From Lewinellaceae bacterium (GTDB lineage Bacteria > Bacteroidota > Bacteroidia > Chitinophagales > Saprospiraceae): a stretch of DNA of 64,000 nt. Position numbers and translations under genes: made by a program. The stretch is taken from assembly GCA_020636275.1 (NCBI GenBank), contig JACJYD010000001.1, positions 1,240,001-1,304,000 of the forward strand, read 5' to 3'. This document shows, in pieces, positions 45,381 to 54,430 of the stretch. Below the pieces are notes generated by a model. The model had not been told where the DNA came from and did not search any database. It saw nothing but the letters and a program-made list of their open reading frames with translations. How positions within the stretch are numbered: the first letter of the stretch is position 1; each line of letters opens with the position of its first letter.

Positions 45381-45790
45381 AAAAGGAATCCTGGTTGAGC
45401 ATTGAGGCGGGCTTTTTCTCTTATGTTAGAGGGGATATGCTTTCGGAAACGATTTGTAGGCTTTGCCTAAAAGACTCGAAAGTAGGGAATAGCCTGCCTG
45501 AATGGACAAATATACTTTACATCCTTATCTTTTCAAATATTGGCTTGCCGTCATCACTGGGACTTTTGAACGCTTATAGTCATTCAGGTTTCTCGTTGAA
45601 GGCCGTACCTGTATTCGGATCATTCGGGTCGATCAAGTTCCACCCGGGGCTGGTCGGAAATGCCATCTGCCTCCAGGATCAGGAATACTTCTCCATTTTG
45701 AATAGCTGCACTGCCCAGCGAGTAAGTGGTGGCGAAGCCAAACACGTCATCTGGGTGATGAGTTCGCTGTGGAGTTGTCCTGATTTATGC
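45381..45790. other. Intergenic region with a gene remnant, otherwise no gene
   Basis: 410 bp upstream of the first HTCS gene. Apart from the remnant at 45650-45746 nothing coding is supportable; frames on both strands lack family resemblance. Confidence 0.55.
45650..45746 (-). pseudogene. Remnant of the 3' end of the surface protein gene at 37148
   Basis: 97 bp with 8 mismatches to 37205-37301; the first 48 bases are identical. On the minus strand it reads VFGFATTYSLGSAAIQNGEV then FLILEADGISDQ and then diverges into a stop (RVELDRPE). The rest of the gene is absent, so this is a decayed copy of the Ig-like unit. Confidence 0.85.
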
Positions 45791-46348
45791 CTACCTGGGC
45801 GGTCGAAGCTGAAACCAATCGAGCAGTGCGCTCCATTTCTGTTCCGACTGCAGTTGGTAATCCGCTTCTTCACTTGACGGCCCACCGAGTTTAAAGGCAG
45901 GAAAATGGGGCCCCTGAATGCGAATGGTCTGTACGTTTTCAGGAACGACATTCAGCTCCCATAAGAAGGCCGAATGGAGGAGTTGATGGCCTTGATACAA
46001 TTGTAGTTCATCTTCTTCGATCTTTATCGTCAGCTGTCCTTCTTTGGGAGCGGAATGGTAGAAAAAGAAAAGCACATTGAGCAATAGGATGAGAGCAGGC
46101 GCAAAGGCCAGAAGGTAGGAGATGCCATCGAGCAGCAAAATATCGGCGAAAACAAAATGGGCAGCAGTCAGGAATGCCCCGACCCCCAGATAACCTATTT
46201 TGTTCCATCTCTGCTTCGGCCTGGCATGATAGGGCTTCAGGGTGAACCGAGTTATGGTCGAAGCTATGATTTGGGAAGAGACCTCTTGAAAAGGCTGAGT
46301 AGATACTTGCATAGCGTGTTCTTTTTGTTCTTTGTTGCTCCGCTTCAA
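45791..46348 (-). CDS. Hypothetical two-span membrane protein
   Basis: 185 residues if the first ATG is used; the ATG at 46312 (MQVSTQPFQEV) gives 173 and is at least as likely. Two adjacent membrane helices at about 50-72 and 77-98 (LGVGAFLTAAHFVFADILLL and ISYLLAFAPALILLLNVLFF) are followed by a soluble C-terminal domain (~85 residues) with beta strands (QLTIKIEEDELQLYQG). No family recognised. It lies 55 bp upstream of nothing and is transcribed with the second HTCS gene in front of it. Confidence 0.6.
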   Translation of the reverse strand: MKRSNKEQKEHAMQVSTQPFQEVSSQIIASTITRFTLKPYHARPKQRWNKIGYLGVGAFLTAAHFVFADILLLDGISYLLAFAPALILLLNVLFFFYHSAPKEGQLTIKIEEDELQLYQGHQLLHSAFLWELNVVPENVQTIRIQGPHFPAFKLGGPSSEEADYQLQSEQKWSALLDWFQLRPPR

Positions 46349-46403
46349 ATATGCGCCGGATGGGTACTGAGAAACACGCAGAAATTACTGAGAAAGGAGA
46401 AAT

Positions 46404-49400
46404 TTAATACTCGCTGGGTTTTTTCCCATACCGTTCCTGGAAGAGCGTAGAGAAATAGTGCGGATCTTCAAATCCCACTTTGTAGCTGACCTCTGCCACC
46501 GTCTGGAACTCGCCCCTTTCGAGGAGCCGGCGGGCCTGTTCGAGCTGAATCTCGCGCTGGTACTGTTTGGGGGTGAGGCCGGTGATGGCCTTGATCTTTT
46601 GCTGGAGGCGGCGATGGCTCATCAGCATGTCGTTGGCGAGTTGGGAGAGGTTGAAGGAGCGGTTGCCGAGGTTTTTTAGGATGTGCTGTTCGATCTCTTC
46701 AAGCCAGCGCAGGTCGGCCGGGCTGACTTTGGTGGGGGCTTCGGCATCGTCGGCTTCCTGTTTTTTCGAAGAGCCTGCCGCCGACCGTCCGGCGCGATTG
46801 CGGAGCAGGTTAGCCACCCGGGCCAGCAGCTCGTCTTCTTTAAAGGGCTTGACCATGTAGTCGTCCACGCCGATGCGCAGGGCTTGGAGCTTGGTGTCGG
46901 TGCTCTGCCTGGCTGTCAGCATAACCAGGGGGATCTGGCAGAGCGCATCGTCGCCTTTTATGGTTTCCAGAAACTCCAGGCCGTCCATGACGGGCATCAT
47001 GATGTCGGAGATGATGAGGTCGATGGTGGTACCTGCCCGAAGGATCTCCAATGCCTGTGCCCCGTGTTCGGCGGCCACGACATGGTAGTCGGCCAGGATC
47101 AGGCCGATGTATTCGCGGAGGCTGGCGTTGTCTTCGACGACCAGAATGGAATATTTGCCGTAGCCCTTGTCGGCCTCGACAGTGGAAGCTACCGGGGTTT
47201 CTTCTTCGATGGTTTCGGCCGTATCGGAAGGCCGTATTTCTTCTTTGGCGAACGTTTCGACCAGGGGCAGTTCGAGGAAGAAGGTGCTGCCCTGACCCTG
47301 GGTGCTTTCCACCCAGACCTTTCCCTCCATCAACTGAGCCAGTTCTCGGCAGAGGGAGAGGCCGATGCCGGTGCCTTGCTGGTCGTTGTTGGAGGATTGG
47401 AAAAAACGATCGAAAACGTGCTCCAGGTCTTCTTGCGGGATACCGATACCCGTGTCGCGAACGGTCAATTGGAAGCGATTGGCCTGGCGCGTAACCGTTA
47501 ACTCAATCTCACCTCCTTTGGGGGTGAACTTGACGGCGTTGGACAGGTAGTTGGTCACGATCTTTTCCACCTTGTCGGAGTCGACCAGGACTTTGAGATC
47601 GCGGTCAACCTGGAAGTTGAAGAGCAGGGATACCTCCTTCAGGTTGGCGCCGCCTTCGAACCCAGACAGTATCCTTTTCAGAAAATCGTAGAGCGTGACC
47701 GGAGTGGTTTCCACTTTTACCTTGTTGGCTTCGATGCGCGACAGTTGCAGCAGTTCATTGATGCGTTTGAGCAGGAGTTCGCCGTTCTGTTGCATCAGCT
47801 TGAGGTAGGTGAAATCCCGGTTTTCCAGGCGGTTGCGTTTCAGAACACTTTCCAGGGGGCCGAGGATCAGGGTGAGGGGCGTGCGCAGTTCATGCGAGAT
47901 GTTCGCGAAAAAGCGGGACTTTAGCTGGTCGAGTTCCTTGAGTTGTTCGGCCTGTTCTTCGATCAGCTTTTTGTCTTCCCGGATCTTTACGGTTCGCTCC
48001 CGCACCATTTCTTCCAATTGGACCTGTCGTTTGCGCAGGGAATGGATCCTCCAGTAACTGATCTGCCAAACGCTCAAGCCGATTGCGAGGAGGAGGGAAA
48101 GGAGAAACCAGGTTTGAAGGTAGAAGGGTTTGGGAAAGGTGAGAGGTATGGCCAGTTCATGGACAGCGAACCGCTTATCCGGCCCTTGGGCCCGTACATG
48201 CAAGATATACTTTCCGTAAGGCAGGTTGCTCAATTGGATCTGATTACCGCCCACCTCGGTCCATTCTTCGTTCAAGCCTTCGATGCGATACTGGTAATTC
48301 AGTTGGTCGGCATAAAAATAGTCCTGGAGCGATAGTTTCAGGGTGAGGTATTTGTCGCCGGGGCGATAGACGATGGGTTTTCCATTTAGCACGTCTACTG
48401 TCAGATCCATCAGGGAATCAGCCTTACCGGAGAACAGTTCTACAGAAGATGCTTTGAGCCCCGGATCATAGGGTGGCAACCCGTAAAAATCGTCGGGATT
48501 AAATGCCGTCACCCCATTCAGGCTGCCGAAATAGATCCTGCCGGATTTATCCCTGAACTGGGAGATGCGGTTGAATTCGTTATTGGTGATGCCGTGTTCT
48601 TCGAAGTAGGATTTGATCTCGAACGTCTTCTTGTTGAACTGCACCAAGCCATTGGCAGTGCTGATCCAAAGGTGTTGGTGATCGTCTTCGAAAATGGCGT
48701 AAAGCTCATTGCTGGGCAGCCCGTCGACTCTGGTGAATTGTTGAACGTGCAACGCAGTGTCCTGCGGGGTGTTGAACAGTTCACCTTCCTTTACGCGAAG
48801 GAGGCCGGAGTCTTCAGTGGCCAGCCAGAGGTTGCCGTTGTCATCTTTATAGGCAAAAACGATCCGGTCGGTGGGTAGTTGGCGGTTGCCGGTTTCGTCG
48901 GAAGCGAAACGGGCTGTGATCCCCTTTTCCCGGTCCAGAAAGAAAAGCCCTCGCTCTGAGCTTACCCAAATGCCTGTGTCCGTATCCAGAAAATGCCATT
49001 TCGCGGCTTTCCGTAAGATGGTAAATCCGTTGTACTTTTGGAAGACCTGAGGACGTTCGTCTTTCTCTTTGTTGTAAGAGACCAAGCCTTCAAATGGGCC
49101 GATCCACCAGGTCTTATAACGATCCTGCATCAGGCTCCACACCCTTTCTGCCACTCCTTCCTCCTTTCCGGGAAGCGGGATGGATTCGATGCGATTGCCC
49201 AGACTGTCCAGTTTGCAAAGTTGGTCCAGGGCCCAGCCCCAGATTTCTCCTTCGGCATTCACAAACAACGGCCATGCTCTGAAACTGCCGTCTGGGGCCC
49301 ATTCTCCGAAGGAGGAAATTGTACCAGTTTGGAGATCGACAACCGCGCTTTTTACGTTAGAGGCTACGAGCATTTTATGACCAGAAACTGCGATCCCCCG

Positions 49401-50492
49401 GGTTTGGTAGATCTCACTGTCGAACGCATTTTTCAGATAAGGTGTGAAGGGGGACAACCGCCAATCGATCAGGGTCAGGCCTTCCCGGTGTCCATGCCAG
49501 ATCAATCCATTTTTGTCCAAAAAGATCGAGGAGTTGGACCCATTACCGACACCGAAATTCGTGGGCAGGCTGGGAAGGTGATAACGGAGCTTCAAGTCGG
49601 GACCAAATTCAAATGCCTCCCGTTTGAGCAGGATAAAGACCCCTTCTTTTTCAGGAAGCGGCTGGATGAGGATGTCAATGTACTCAAACGTTCTTCCTAG
49701 GTCGATAGAAGTCATCGAACCCTTGTCAAAGACCTGAACGTAAGCAGGGTAATGCCCTCTTTCCCCTTCAGGGAATGCATTGGCCAATACTACCCAGTAC
49801 TGGTCGGGATGGTCCTTGGCCATTTGAAACACTTCTGCCCTCTCCTGCAGGAGGTAAGAGTTCTTGATTTCGCCGTTCCACCCAACCTGCAGCAGGTTCC
49901 TGCCGGCCGTTCCCCAGATATCCTCTTCTCCAAAGCATTCATGCAGGGTAAATCCCCTGGGAAAGGGTCGTTTTTGAAAACCGGCAAACAGGGAGTAGGA
50001 ATAGACTTCGCCATTTCTCAAATTGAAGACCAAACGGCCATCGGGTATACTTTTTATTTTCAGCACCTCAGAAAGGGCAAATGGGGCGGCATCTTCCATT
50101 TGCTCTTTCCAGGGGGTTATTTCGAAGGTGAAGGGATTGAAGAGGTCGAAAAAGAGGTAGGTCGTATTGGGGCGTACGTTTATCGTATGAGTGACCCAAA
50201 ACAAGCCGTTCTCGCCTTGCAGGATATTCGAAATAATATTTCCGGACAAAGGGTACCGGTCTTTGGTGAACCACTTGAATTCGTATCCGTCGTAGCGGTT
50301 GAGTCCGTAATGGGTGCCCATCCAAATGAACCCGCAGGTGTCTTGCACGATGCATCGGACCCCCTTATGGGAAAGGCCGTCCTTGGTGCTGATCTCCCGG
50401 GTGTTGACCAGATAGGATTGAGCTACCCCGGGAAGACTTGCAACCCAGAGAAACAGGAAGGATAATAGCGTGTGGAAAACAGGCCTGGTCAT
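46404..50492 (-). CDS. Hybrid two-component regulator (HTCS), second copy
   Basis: 1362 residues with the same architecture as the other HTCS: signal peptide (MTRPVFH to GVAQ), Reg_prop propellers (TCGFIWMGTHYGLNRYDGYE and others, ~30-690), Y_Y_Y (~735-800), membrane span (~805-825), HisKA with His867 (ANISHELRTPL), HATPase, receiver with Asp1163 (LIISDIMMPVMDG) and AraC HTH (SQLANDMLMSHRRLQQKIKA, VSYKVGFEDPHYFS). The two HTCS proteins are only distantly related in their propellers, so they likely sense different ligands. Twin micropeptide genes lie directly upstream on the same strand, separated by a terminator. Confidence 0.95.
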   Translation of the reverse strand: MTRPVFHTLLSFLFLWVASLPGVAQSYLVNTREISTKDGLSHKGVRCIVQDTCGFIWMGTHYGLNRYDGYEFKWFTKDRYPLSGNIISNILQGENGLFWVTHTINVRPNTTYLFFDLFNPFTFEITPWKEQMEDAAPFALSEVLKIKSIPDGRLVFNLRNGEVYSYSLFAGFQKRPFPRGFTLHECFGEEDIWGTAGRNLLQVGWNGEIKNSYLLQERAEVFQMAKDHPDQYWVVLANAFPEGERGHYPAYVQVFDKGSMTSIDLGRTFEYIDILIQPLPEKEGVFILLKREAFEFGPDLKLRYHLPSLPTNFGVGNGSNSSIFLDKNGLIWHGHREGLTLIDWRLSPFTPYLKNAFDSEIYQTRGIAVSGHKMLVASNVKSAVVDLQTGTISSFGEWAPDGSFRAWPLFVNAEGEIWGWALDQLCKLDSLGNRIESIPLPGKEEGVAERVWSLMQDRYKTWWIGPFEGLVSYNKEKDERPQVFQKYNGFTILRKAAKWHFLDTDTGIWVSSERGLFFLDREKGITARFASDETGNRQLPTDRIVFAYKDDNGNLWLATEDSGLLRVKEGELFNTPQDTALHVQQFTRVDGLPSNELYAIFEDDHQHLWISTANGLVQFNKKTFEIKSYFEEHGITNNEFNRISQFRDKSGRIYFGSLNGVTAFNPDDFYGLPPYDPGLKASSVELFSGKADSLMDLTVDVLNGKPIVYRPGDKYLTLKLSLQDYFYADQLNYQYRIEGLNEEWTEVGGNQIQLSNLPYGKYILHVRAQGPDKRFAVHELAIPLTFPKPFYLQTWFLLSLLLAIGLSVWQISYWRIHSLRKRQVQLEEMVRERTVKIREDKKLIEEQAEQLKELDQLKSRFFANISHELRTPLTLILGPLESVLKRNRLENRDFTYLKLMQQNGELLLKRINELLQLSRIEANKVKVETTPVTLYDFLKRILSGFEGGANLKEVSLLFNFQVDRDLKVLVDSDKVEKIVTNYLSNAVKFTPKGGEIELTVTRQANRFQLTVRDTGIGIPQEDLEHVFDRFFQSSNNDQQGTGIGLSLCRELAQLMEGKVWVESTQGQGSTFFLELPLVETFAKEEIRPSDTAETIEEETPVASTVEADKGYGKYSILVVEDNASLREYIGLILADYHVVAAEHGAQALEILRAGTTIDLIISDIMMPVMDGLEFLETIKGDDALCQIPLVMLTARQSTDTKLQALRIGVDDYMVKPFKEDELLARVANLLRNRAGRSAAGSSKKQEADDAEAPTKVSPADLRWLEEIEQHILKNLGNRSFNLSQLANDMLMSHRRLQQKIKAITGLTPKQYQREIQLEQARRLLERGEFQTVAEVSYKVGFEDPHYFSTLFQERYGKKPSEY

Positions 50493-50548
50493 GGAGCAAA
50501 AATAGGGAAACGGAGCTAATAGCCTTCAAAATGATAACGGGATAAAAG

Positions 50549-50581
50549 AAACGCCTTTACGGCATTGCCGTAAGGGCGTTT
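50549..50581 (-). terminator. Terminator after the first micropeptide gene
   Basis: 16-bp arms with one G-U pair (50549-50564 and 50566-50581) in the gap between micropeptide 1 and the HTCS start; a T-rich stretch flanks it. Confidence 0.75.
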
Positions 50582-50611
50582 AGTTTTTTGGAGAATTTTT
50601 TCGGATGCGTA

Positions 50612-50758
50612 TCAGTTCAGGATCTGTACGACGGTCTTTCCGACGATATACATCAGGGGGAAAATGCTTAAACAAAGGGCGCAGGTGAAAATGCGGGCGG
50701 GTTTGTTCTCCGGGGATTGGTGCTCCGTGGTTTGAGCGGTTTGATTGTTCGTTTTCAT
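50612..50758 (-). CDS. 48-residue membrane micropeptide, copy 1
   Basis: Translation gives MKTNNQTAQTTEHQ... with a C-terminal hydrophobic helix TCALCLSIFPLMYIVGKTVV. It aligns without gaps to a second 48-residue ORF 176 bp upstream (shared FTC/CTC-x-LCL-x-x-FPL-x-YIVG). The N-terminal 20 residues are polar and variable; the CxxC sits at the membrane edge. Both are too short for routine gene calling, and their paired conservation argues that they are real. Function unknown; a small membrane regulator, a toxin-type peptide or a peptide precursor are possible. Confidence 0.65.
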   Translation of the reverse strand: MKTNNQTAQTTEHQSPENKPARIFTCALCLSIFPLMYIVGKTVVQILN

Positions 50759-50934
50759 CGTCCTGGATTTTAATGCTGGGTGAAAAGGTTTTCGCGTTGA
50801 TTACACTGCAAGGATACACCCATGGCGCCCGGACGAAGGCGAAGACAAAGCTGAGAAACCGGAAACCGGGTATGAGGAATGCGAAATTTCGGGTTTGTCA
50901 GGCCCCAAAAAAGCCCCTTCCACCAACCAGGCGC

Positions 50935-51081
50935 CTATCCAAAAAGACTGACGATCACCCTACCCACGATATAGATCAGAGGAAAAACGGCGAGACACAA
51001 AGTGCAGGTACACACGCGGCCGAACTTGCCTTCGAATAGTTGCGGTTCGGATGCCGAAGTTGCTTGATGGGATGCTTTCAT
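50935..51081 (-). CDS. 48-residue membrane micropeptide, copy 2
   Basis: Reads MKASHQATSASEPQLF... ending CTCTLCLAVFPLIYIVGRVI + VSLFG. Same length and layout as copy 1: polar head, CxxC (CTLC), then a membrane helix with the FPL-x-YIVG core. Both genes are also preceded by a TTTTCACC sequence a few tens of bases before the ATG. Tandem duplication followed by divergence of the head fits the data. Confidence 0.65.
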   Translation of the reverse strand: MKASHQATSASEPQLFEGKFGRVCTCTLCLAVFPLIYIVGRVIVSLFG

Positions 51082-51339
51082 AATCGTACTATTTGGTGAA
51101 AACGGGTAAAATATTCCAAATGAACGGCACCGCATTAGGATACCTTTCTCGGTGTATGAATCCGAAGAATAAGCAACAGTCGGGGAATGCGCTCCGAGGA
51201 GAAAACGAACCGGAGGGCTTTTCAAAGATAATAAAAAATCAGGATTCCTGTTTGTCAGGGGGAATACAAAAACCAAATTGATCGTACCTTTAAACCCAAC
51301 TCTTTTTTCCCTGTTCTCCAATTACCAAATTTCAACTAC

Positions 51340-52308
51340 ATGAAAATCAGAATGTCCCTGCTTTCCCTGCTTCTTCTTTCTTTGCTGGCAGCCTGCAACC
51401 AACAACAGGATAACCTCCCGACCATTGGCTTTGTCGATGCCTTCGAAGACAATACCCTGGCCCGGGCCAAAGAAGGCTTCCTAACCGCGCTGAAAGACGG
51501 CGGTTTTTCGGAAGAAGCCGGCACCCTCCACTTGATCTACCGCAATGCACAGGGCGATATCCCTACCCTGACCCAAATCGTCAAATACTTCATCTCCCAG
51601 CAGGTGACCCTTATCGCCACCAACCCCTCGATCTCGACGATCACGGCCCTGCAGAATACCGATGCGATCCCCGTATTTATGATGGTCTCCCCGACACCGG
51701 AATTGATGAAATTGGATGGACCTGATGGGAAAGGACCTGCCAACCTCTTCGGGGTGGGCGAGGAATTGGCCTATATCGACACCTCCTTTTCCCTGATCCC
51801 GAAGTTGGTAAAACCCAAAGGCGAAAAGCTGCGGGTCGGCCTGTTGTTTAACCAATCAGAGCCGCAATCGGTCGAGGCCTATAACCGGTTGGCGCAACTG
51901 GCCGAAAACATGGGTGTAGATCTGGTCGCCCGTCCGGTCAATGCGACAGCGGATGTGCAGCTCGTGGCGGCGGCCCTGCTCAACGAAGGGATCGACGCTT
52001 TTTTCGCCAACCCCGACAATACGGTCTTCGGTTCATTTGAAACAATTGTCAAAGCCTGCAATGAGGCCGGTGTGCCGATCTTCACCAGCGAAGCCGGATT
52101 GGTGGCCCGCGGCGCCGTGGCCGCTTTCGGCGCCGATATGTACCAATGGGGTTATCAGGCCGGCGTCCAGGCTGTGCAGTTCCTGAAAAACGGCTCGACC
52201 GAAGGCCTGCACTGGGAAATGGTGAAGGTGCGGAAGCGGGTGTACAACCCGGAGGTGGCTGCCCGGTTTGGGATTGAGGTGCCGGAGGGGGATGAAGAAG
52301 TAAATTAG
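51340..52308 (+). CDS. ABC transporter substrate-binding lipoprotein (PF04392 type)
   Basis: 322 residues. Lipobox LLAACN (Cys19). The mature protein is of the ABC_sub_bind class: PTIGFVDAFEDNTLARAKEG, LIATNPSISTITAL, FMMVSPTPELMK, LRVGLLFNQSEPQS, and IDAFFANPDNTVFGSFE. Members bind amino acids or other small solutes (TrpX-like). A permease (52631) and ATPase (53664) follow on the same strand and complete an importer, although repeat elements separate the three genes by 322 and 166 bp. Confidence 0.88.
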   Translation: MKIRMSLLSLLLLSLLAACNQQQDNLPTIGFVDAFEDNTLARAKEGFLTALKDGGFSEEAGTLHLIYRNAQGDIPTLTQIVKYFISQQVTLIATNPSISTITALQNTDAIPVFMMVSPTPELMKLDGPDGKGPANLFGVGEELAYIDTSFSLIPKLVKPKGEKLRVGLLFNQSEPQSVEAYNRLAQLAENMGVDLVARPVNATADVQLVAAALLNEGIDAFFANPDNTVFGSFETIVKACNEAGVPIFTSEAGLVARGAVAAFGADMYQWGYQAGVQAVQFLKNGSTEGLHWEMVKVRKRVYNPEVAARFGIEVPEGDEEVN

Positions 52309-52312
52309 TTAT

Positions 52313-52574
52313 TGATGTTACGCACTACTTAGACATTTTGGGTTTACGGAGCGTTTTTCCTCCCCCTCCCTTCGGTCGACCCCTCCAAACGGGGTACAAG
52401 AGCGTGCATTTCTAAATATAGGATCATTCCTTCTGAACCTCCGCAAAATGGCCAGGTGAAAAAAGACGACATGGAGTTTTGCCCAAAATGTCCCCCTTTG
52501 GAGGGGTCGACCGAAGGGAGGGGGAGGAAGACTCTGTGCATCCACGGATGTTCAGAATAAAATGCGTAACATCA
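52313..52574. mobile_element. 262-bp nested inverted-repeat element (MITE-like)
   Basis: Outer 12-bp inverted ends TGATGTTACGCA (52313-52324) and its complement (52563-52574) enclose 38-bp inner arms with one mismatch (52357-52394 and 52492-52529), which enclose a 97-nt loop. No ORF. It sits between the binding-protein and permease genes of one transporter and resembles a non-autonomous palindromic element. Confidence 0.7.
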
Positions 52575-52595
52575 GTTAATTAATTTTGTCACACT

Positions 52596-52630
52596 ACTTA
52601 TACCCTCATAAACTTAAAAACTCCTTTTTA
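52596..52630. repeat. Degenerate single arm of repeat family 1
   Basis: ACTTATACCCTCATAAACTT and what follows match the right arm of the palindromes at 7516 and 35078 with a few mismatches, ending right at the permease ATG. Confidence 0.6.
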
Positions 52631-53497
52631 ATGCTTTTTTACCTCACTGCCCTCGTCCTCGGTCTTTGTCTCTCCGCGATGGGGTTGGGTATCTTTATCA
52701 CCATGAAGATCTTCCGGATACCAGACATCACGACCGACGGCAGCTATACGCTCGGGGCGGCGGTGACGGCGGTGTTGCTCATGCAAGGCTGGCCGTTGCC
52801 CGCAGTGGCGGGCGTGGCGATGGTGGCGGGCGCCCTGGCCGGGGTGCTGACCGGACTGGTGCATACCCGGTTCAAGATCGACGCGCTGCTGGCGGGTATC
52901 CTGGTGATGACGGGCTTGTATTCGGTCAACCTCAGCATCCTTGGGCGGTCGAATATTCCCCTGATCCAGGTGGAGACTATTTTCAAGGCATTGGCCCTGT
53001 TTGAAAAGCCGATCTACAACGAGCTTTTCGTGGGGCTTCTTTTCCTCGTGGTACTCAGCGGCCTGCTGGCCTATGTATTGCGCACCGATTTCGGCATCGC
53101 CATGCGGGCCACGGGCAACAGCGAATCGATGACCCGCGCCCTGGGTATCAACAACGACCGGATGAAGATCATCGGGCTGGCGATCGCCAACACGCTGACG
53201 GCATTGAGCGGGTTTTTAGTAGCGCAATACCAGAATTTTACGGACATCAACATGGGAATCGGCATTGTGCTCGTGGGCTTGGGCTCGGTGCTCATCGGCG
53301 ATGCGCTGATCAAGTGGATCGGGGTGCGGAACATTTGGCTGCAATTGGCCATGGTGACGGCGGGGTGTATTCTGTTTCAGCTGGTTTTGGCTGTGGCGCT
53401 GTCGCTGGGTGTCAATCCCAACCTGTTGAAGCTGATCACGGCGGTTTTTGTGTTGGCTATTGTGGGCATTCCGCGGGTTTTTCAAAAAAAAGAATGA
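52631..53497 (+). CDS. ABC transporter permease (BPD_transp_2 type)
   Basis: 288 residues from the ATG at 52631; the open frame extends 15 codons upstream into repeat sequence, which is not coding. Eight or so membrane helices; landmarks are IFRIPDITTDGSYTLGAAVT, LLAGILVMTGLYSVNLSILG and RATGNSESMTRALGINNDRM (the loop docking on the ATPase), then AVFVLAIVGIPRVFQKK at the end. It forms the membrane channel of the importer with the binding protein at 51340 and the ATPase at 53664. Confidence 0.9.
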   Translation: MLFYLTALVLGLCLSAMGLGIFITMKIFRIPDITTDGSYTLGAAVTAVLLMQGWPLPAVAGVAMVAGALAGVLTGLVHTRFKIDALLAGILVMTGLYSVNLSILGRSNIPLIQVETIFKALALFEKPIYNELFVGLLFLVVLSGLLAYVLRTDFGIAMRATGNSESMTRALGINNDRMKIIGLAIANTLTALSGFLVAQYQNFTDINMGIGIVLVGLGSVLIGDALIKWIGVRNIWLQLAMVTAGCILFQLVLAVALSLGVNPNLLKLITAVFVLAIVGIPRVFQKKE

Positions 53498-53551
53498 ATA
53501 ATAATTGGATCATTCAAATTTTGAGATTTGGGAAGGGCCCAATAGGATTAA

Positions 53552-53650
53552 AACCGCGAAGGCGCTAAGGACGCTAAGACATGGAGCCTTGGCAATTGAG
53601 GGATAGTTGTAAAAACTCAACGTCTTTGCGCCCTTAGCGCCTTTGCGGTT
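53552..53650. repeat. Palindromic repeat of the CGCTAAG type
   Basis: 29-bp arms with three mismatches (53552-53580 and 53622-53650) around 41 nt. Arms read AACCGCGAAGGCGCTAAG and so on. It lies between the permease and ATPase genes. Repeats with similar GGCGCTAAGG/GCGCAAAG cores are widespread in environmental Bacteroidota and other phyla (from memory). Confidence 0.8.
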
Positions 53651-53663
53651 CAAAAAAAATATC

Positions 53664-54410
53664 ATGATCGAATTGCACCATATAACCAAGACTTTCAACA
53701 AAGGCCAGGTCAATGAAGTACTGGCCCTGGATGCGGTCGATCTGCAGATCGGGAAAGGCGCGTTCGTCGTGGTGGTCGGCTCCAACGGGTCGGGCAAGAC
53801 GACCTTGCTCAACGTCATTGCCGGGGCCGTGTTGCCTTCCGAAGGACAGGTCGTATTGCATGGGCAGGACGTGACCACCTTGCCGGAATACAAGCGAAGC
53901 CGTTGGGTGGCGCGGGTATTTCAAAATCCGCTCGGCGGCACGGCGCCTGAGTTGAGCATTCTCGATAACTTTCGCCTGGCGGCCTTGCGCACCCAACGCA
54001 AACGACTGGTTATCGGTATTGATGAAAAATTCAAAAAGCACGTGAAAGACCAGATCGCCGTGTTGGGTTTGGGGTTGGAAGACAAACTCCAACAACCCAT
54101 CGGAACCCTCTCGGGTGGACAACGCCAGTCCCTCACCATGCTGATGAGCGTGATGGATCACACGGATATCCTCCTGCTCGACGAGCCCACTGCGGCGCTC
54201 GATCCGAAGTCGGCCACGGTGGTCATGCAAACGGCTGAACGCCTCATTGCCGAATACGGGCTGACCACCTTGCTCATCACCCACAATCTGCAAGAATCAT
54301 TGCGTTACGGCAACCGGCTCATCCATATGGCCGGCGGGAAGATCACGCAAGACCTCGATACGGAAGCCAAGGGCAGGCTGGGCTTAAAAGAGATGGTGGA
54401 GTGGTTTTAG
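53664..54410 (+). CDS. ABC transporter ATP-binding protein
   Basis: 248 residues from the ATG at 53664. Walker A GSNGSGKTT (near residue 40), Q-loop, signature LSGGQRQSLTM, Walker B ILLLDEPTAALD and switch His (LLITHNLQES) are all intact. It powers the importer encoded by the two preceding genes. Confidence 0.93.
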   Translation: MIELHHITKTFNKGQVNEVLALDAVDLQIGKGAFVVVVGSNGSGKTTLLNVIAGAVLPSEGQVVLHGQDVTTLPEYKRSRWVARVFQNPLGGTAPELSILDNFRLAALRTQRKRLVIGIDEKFKKHVKDQIAVLGLGLEDKLQQPIGTLSGGQRQSLTMLMSVMDHTDILLLDEPTAALDPKSATVVMQTAERLIAEYGLTTLLITHNLQESLRYGNRLIHMAGGKITQDLDTEAKGRLGLKEMVEWF

Positions 54411-54430
54411 GTACTTTGGTTTCAAAGGGC

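Noticed and set aside
45395..45877. 160-codon plus-strand ORF in the gap upstream of the first HTCS gene
   Set aside because: It crosses the antisense of the remnant and of a membrane-protein gene, and shows no domain or coding character.
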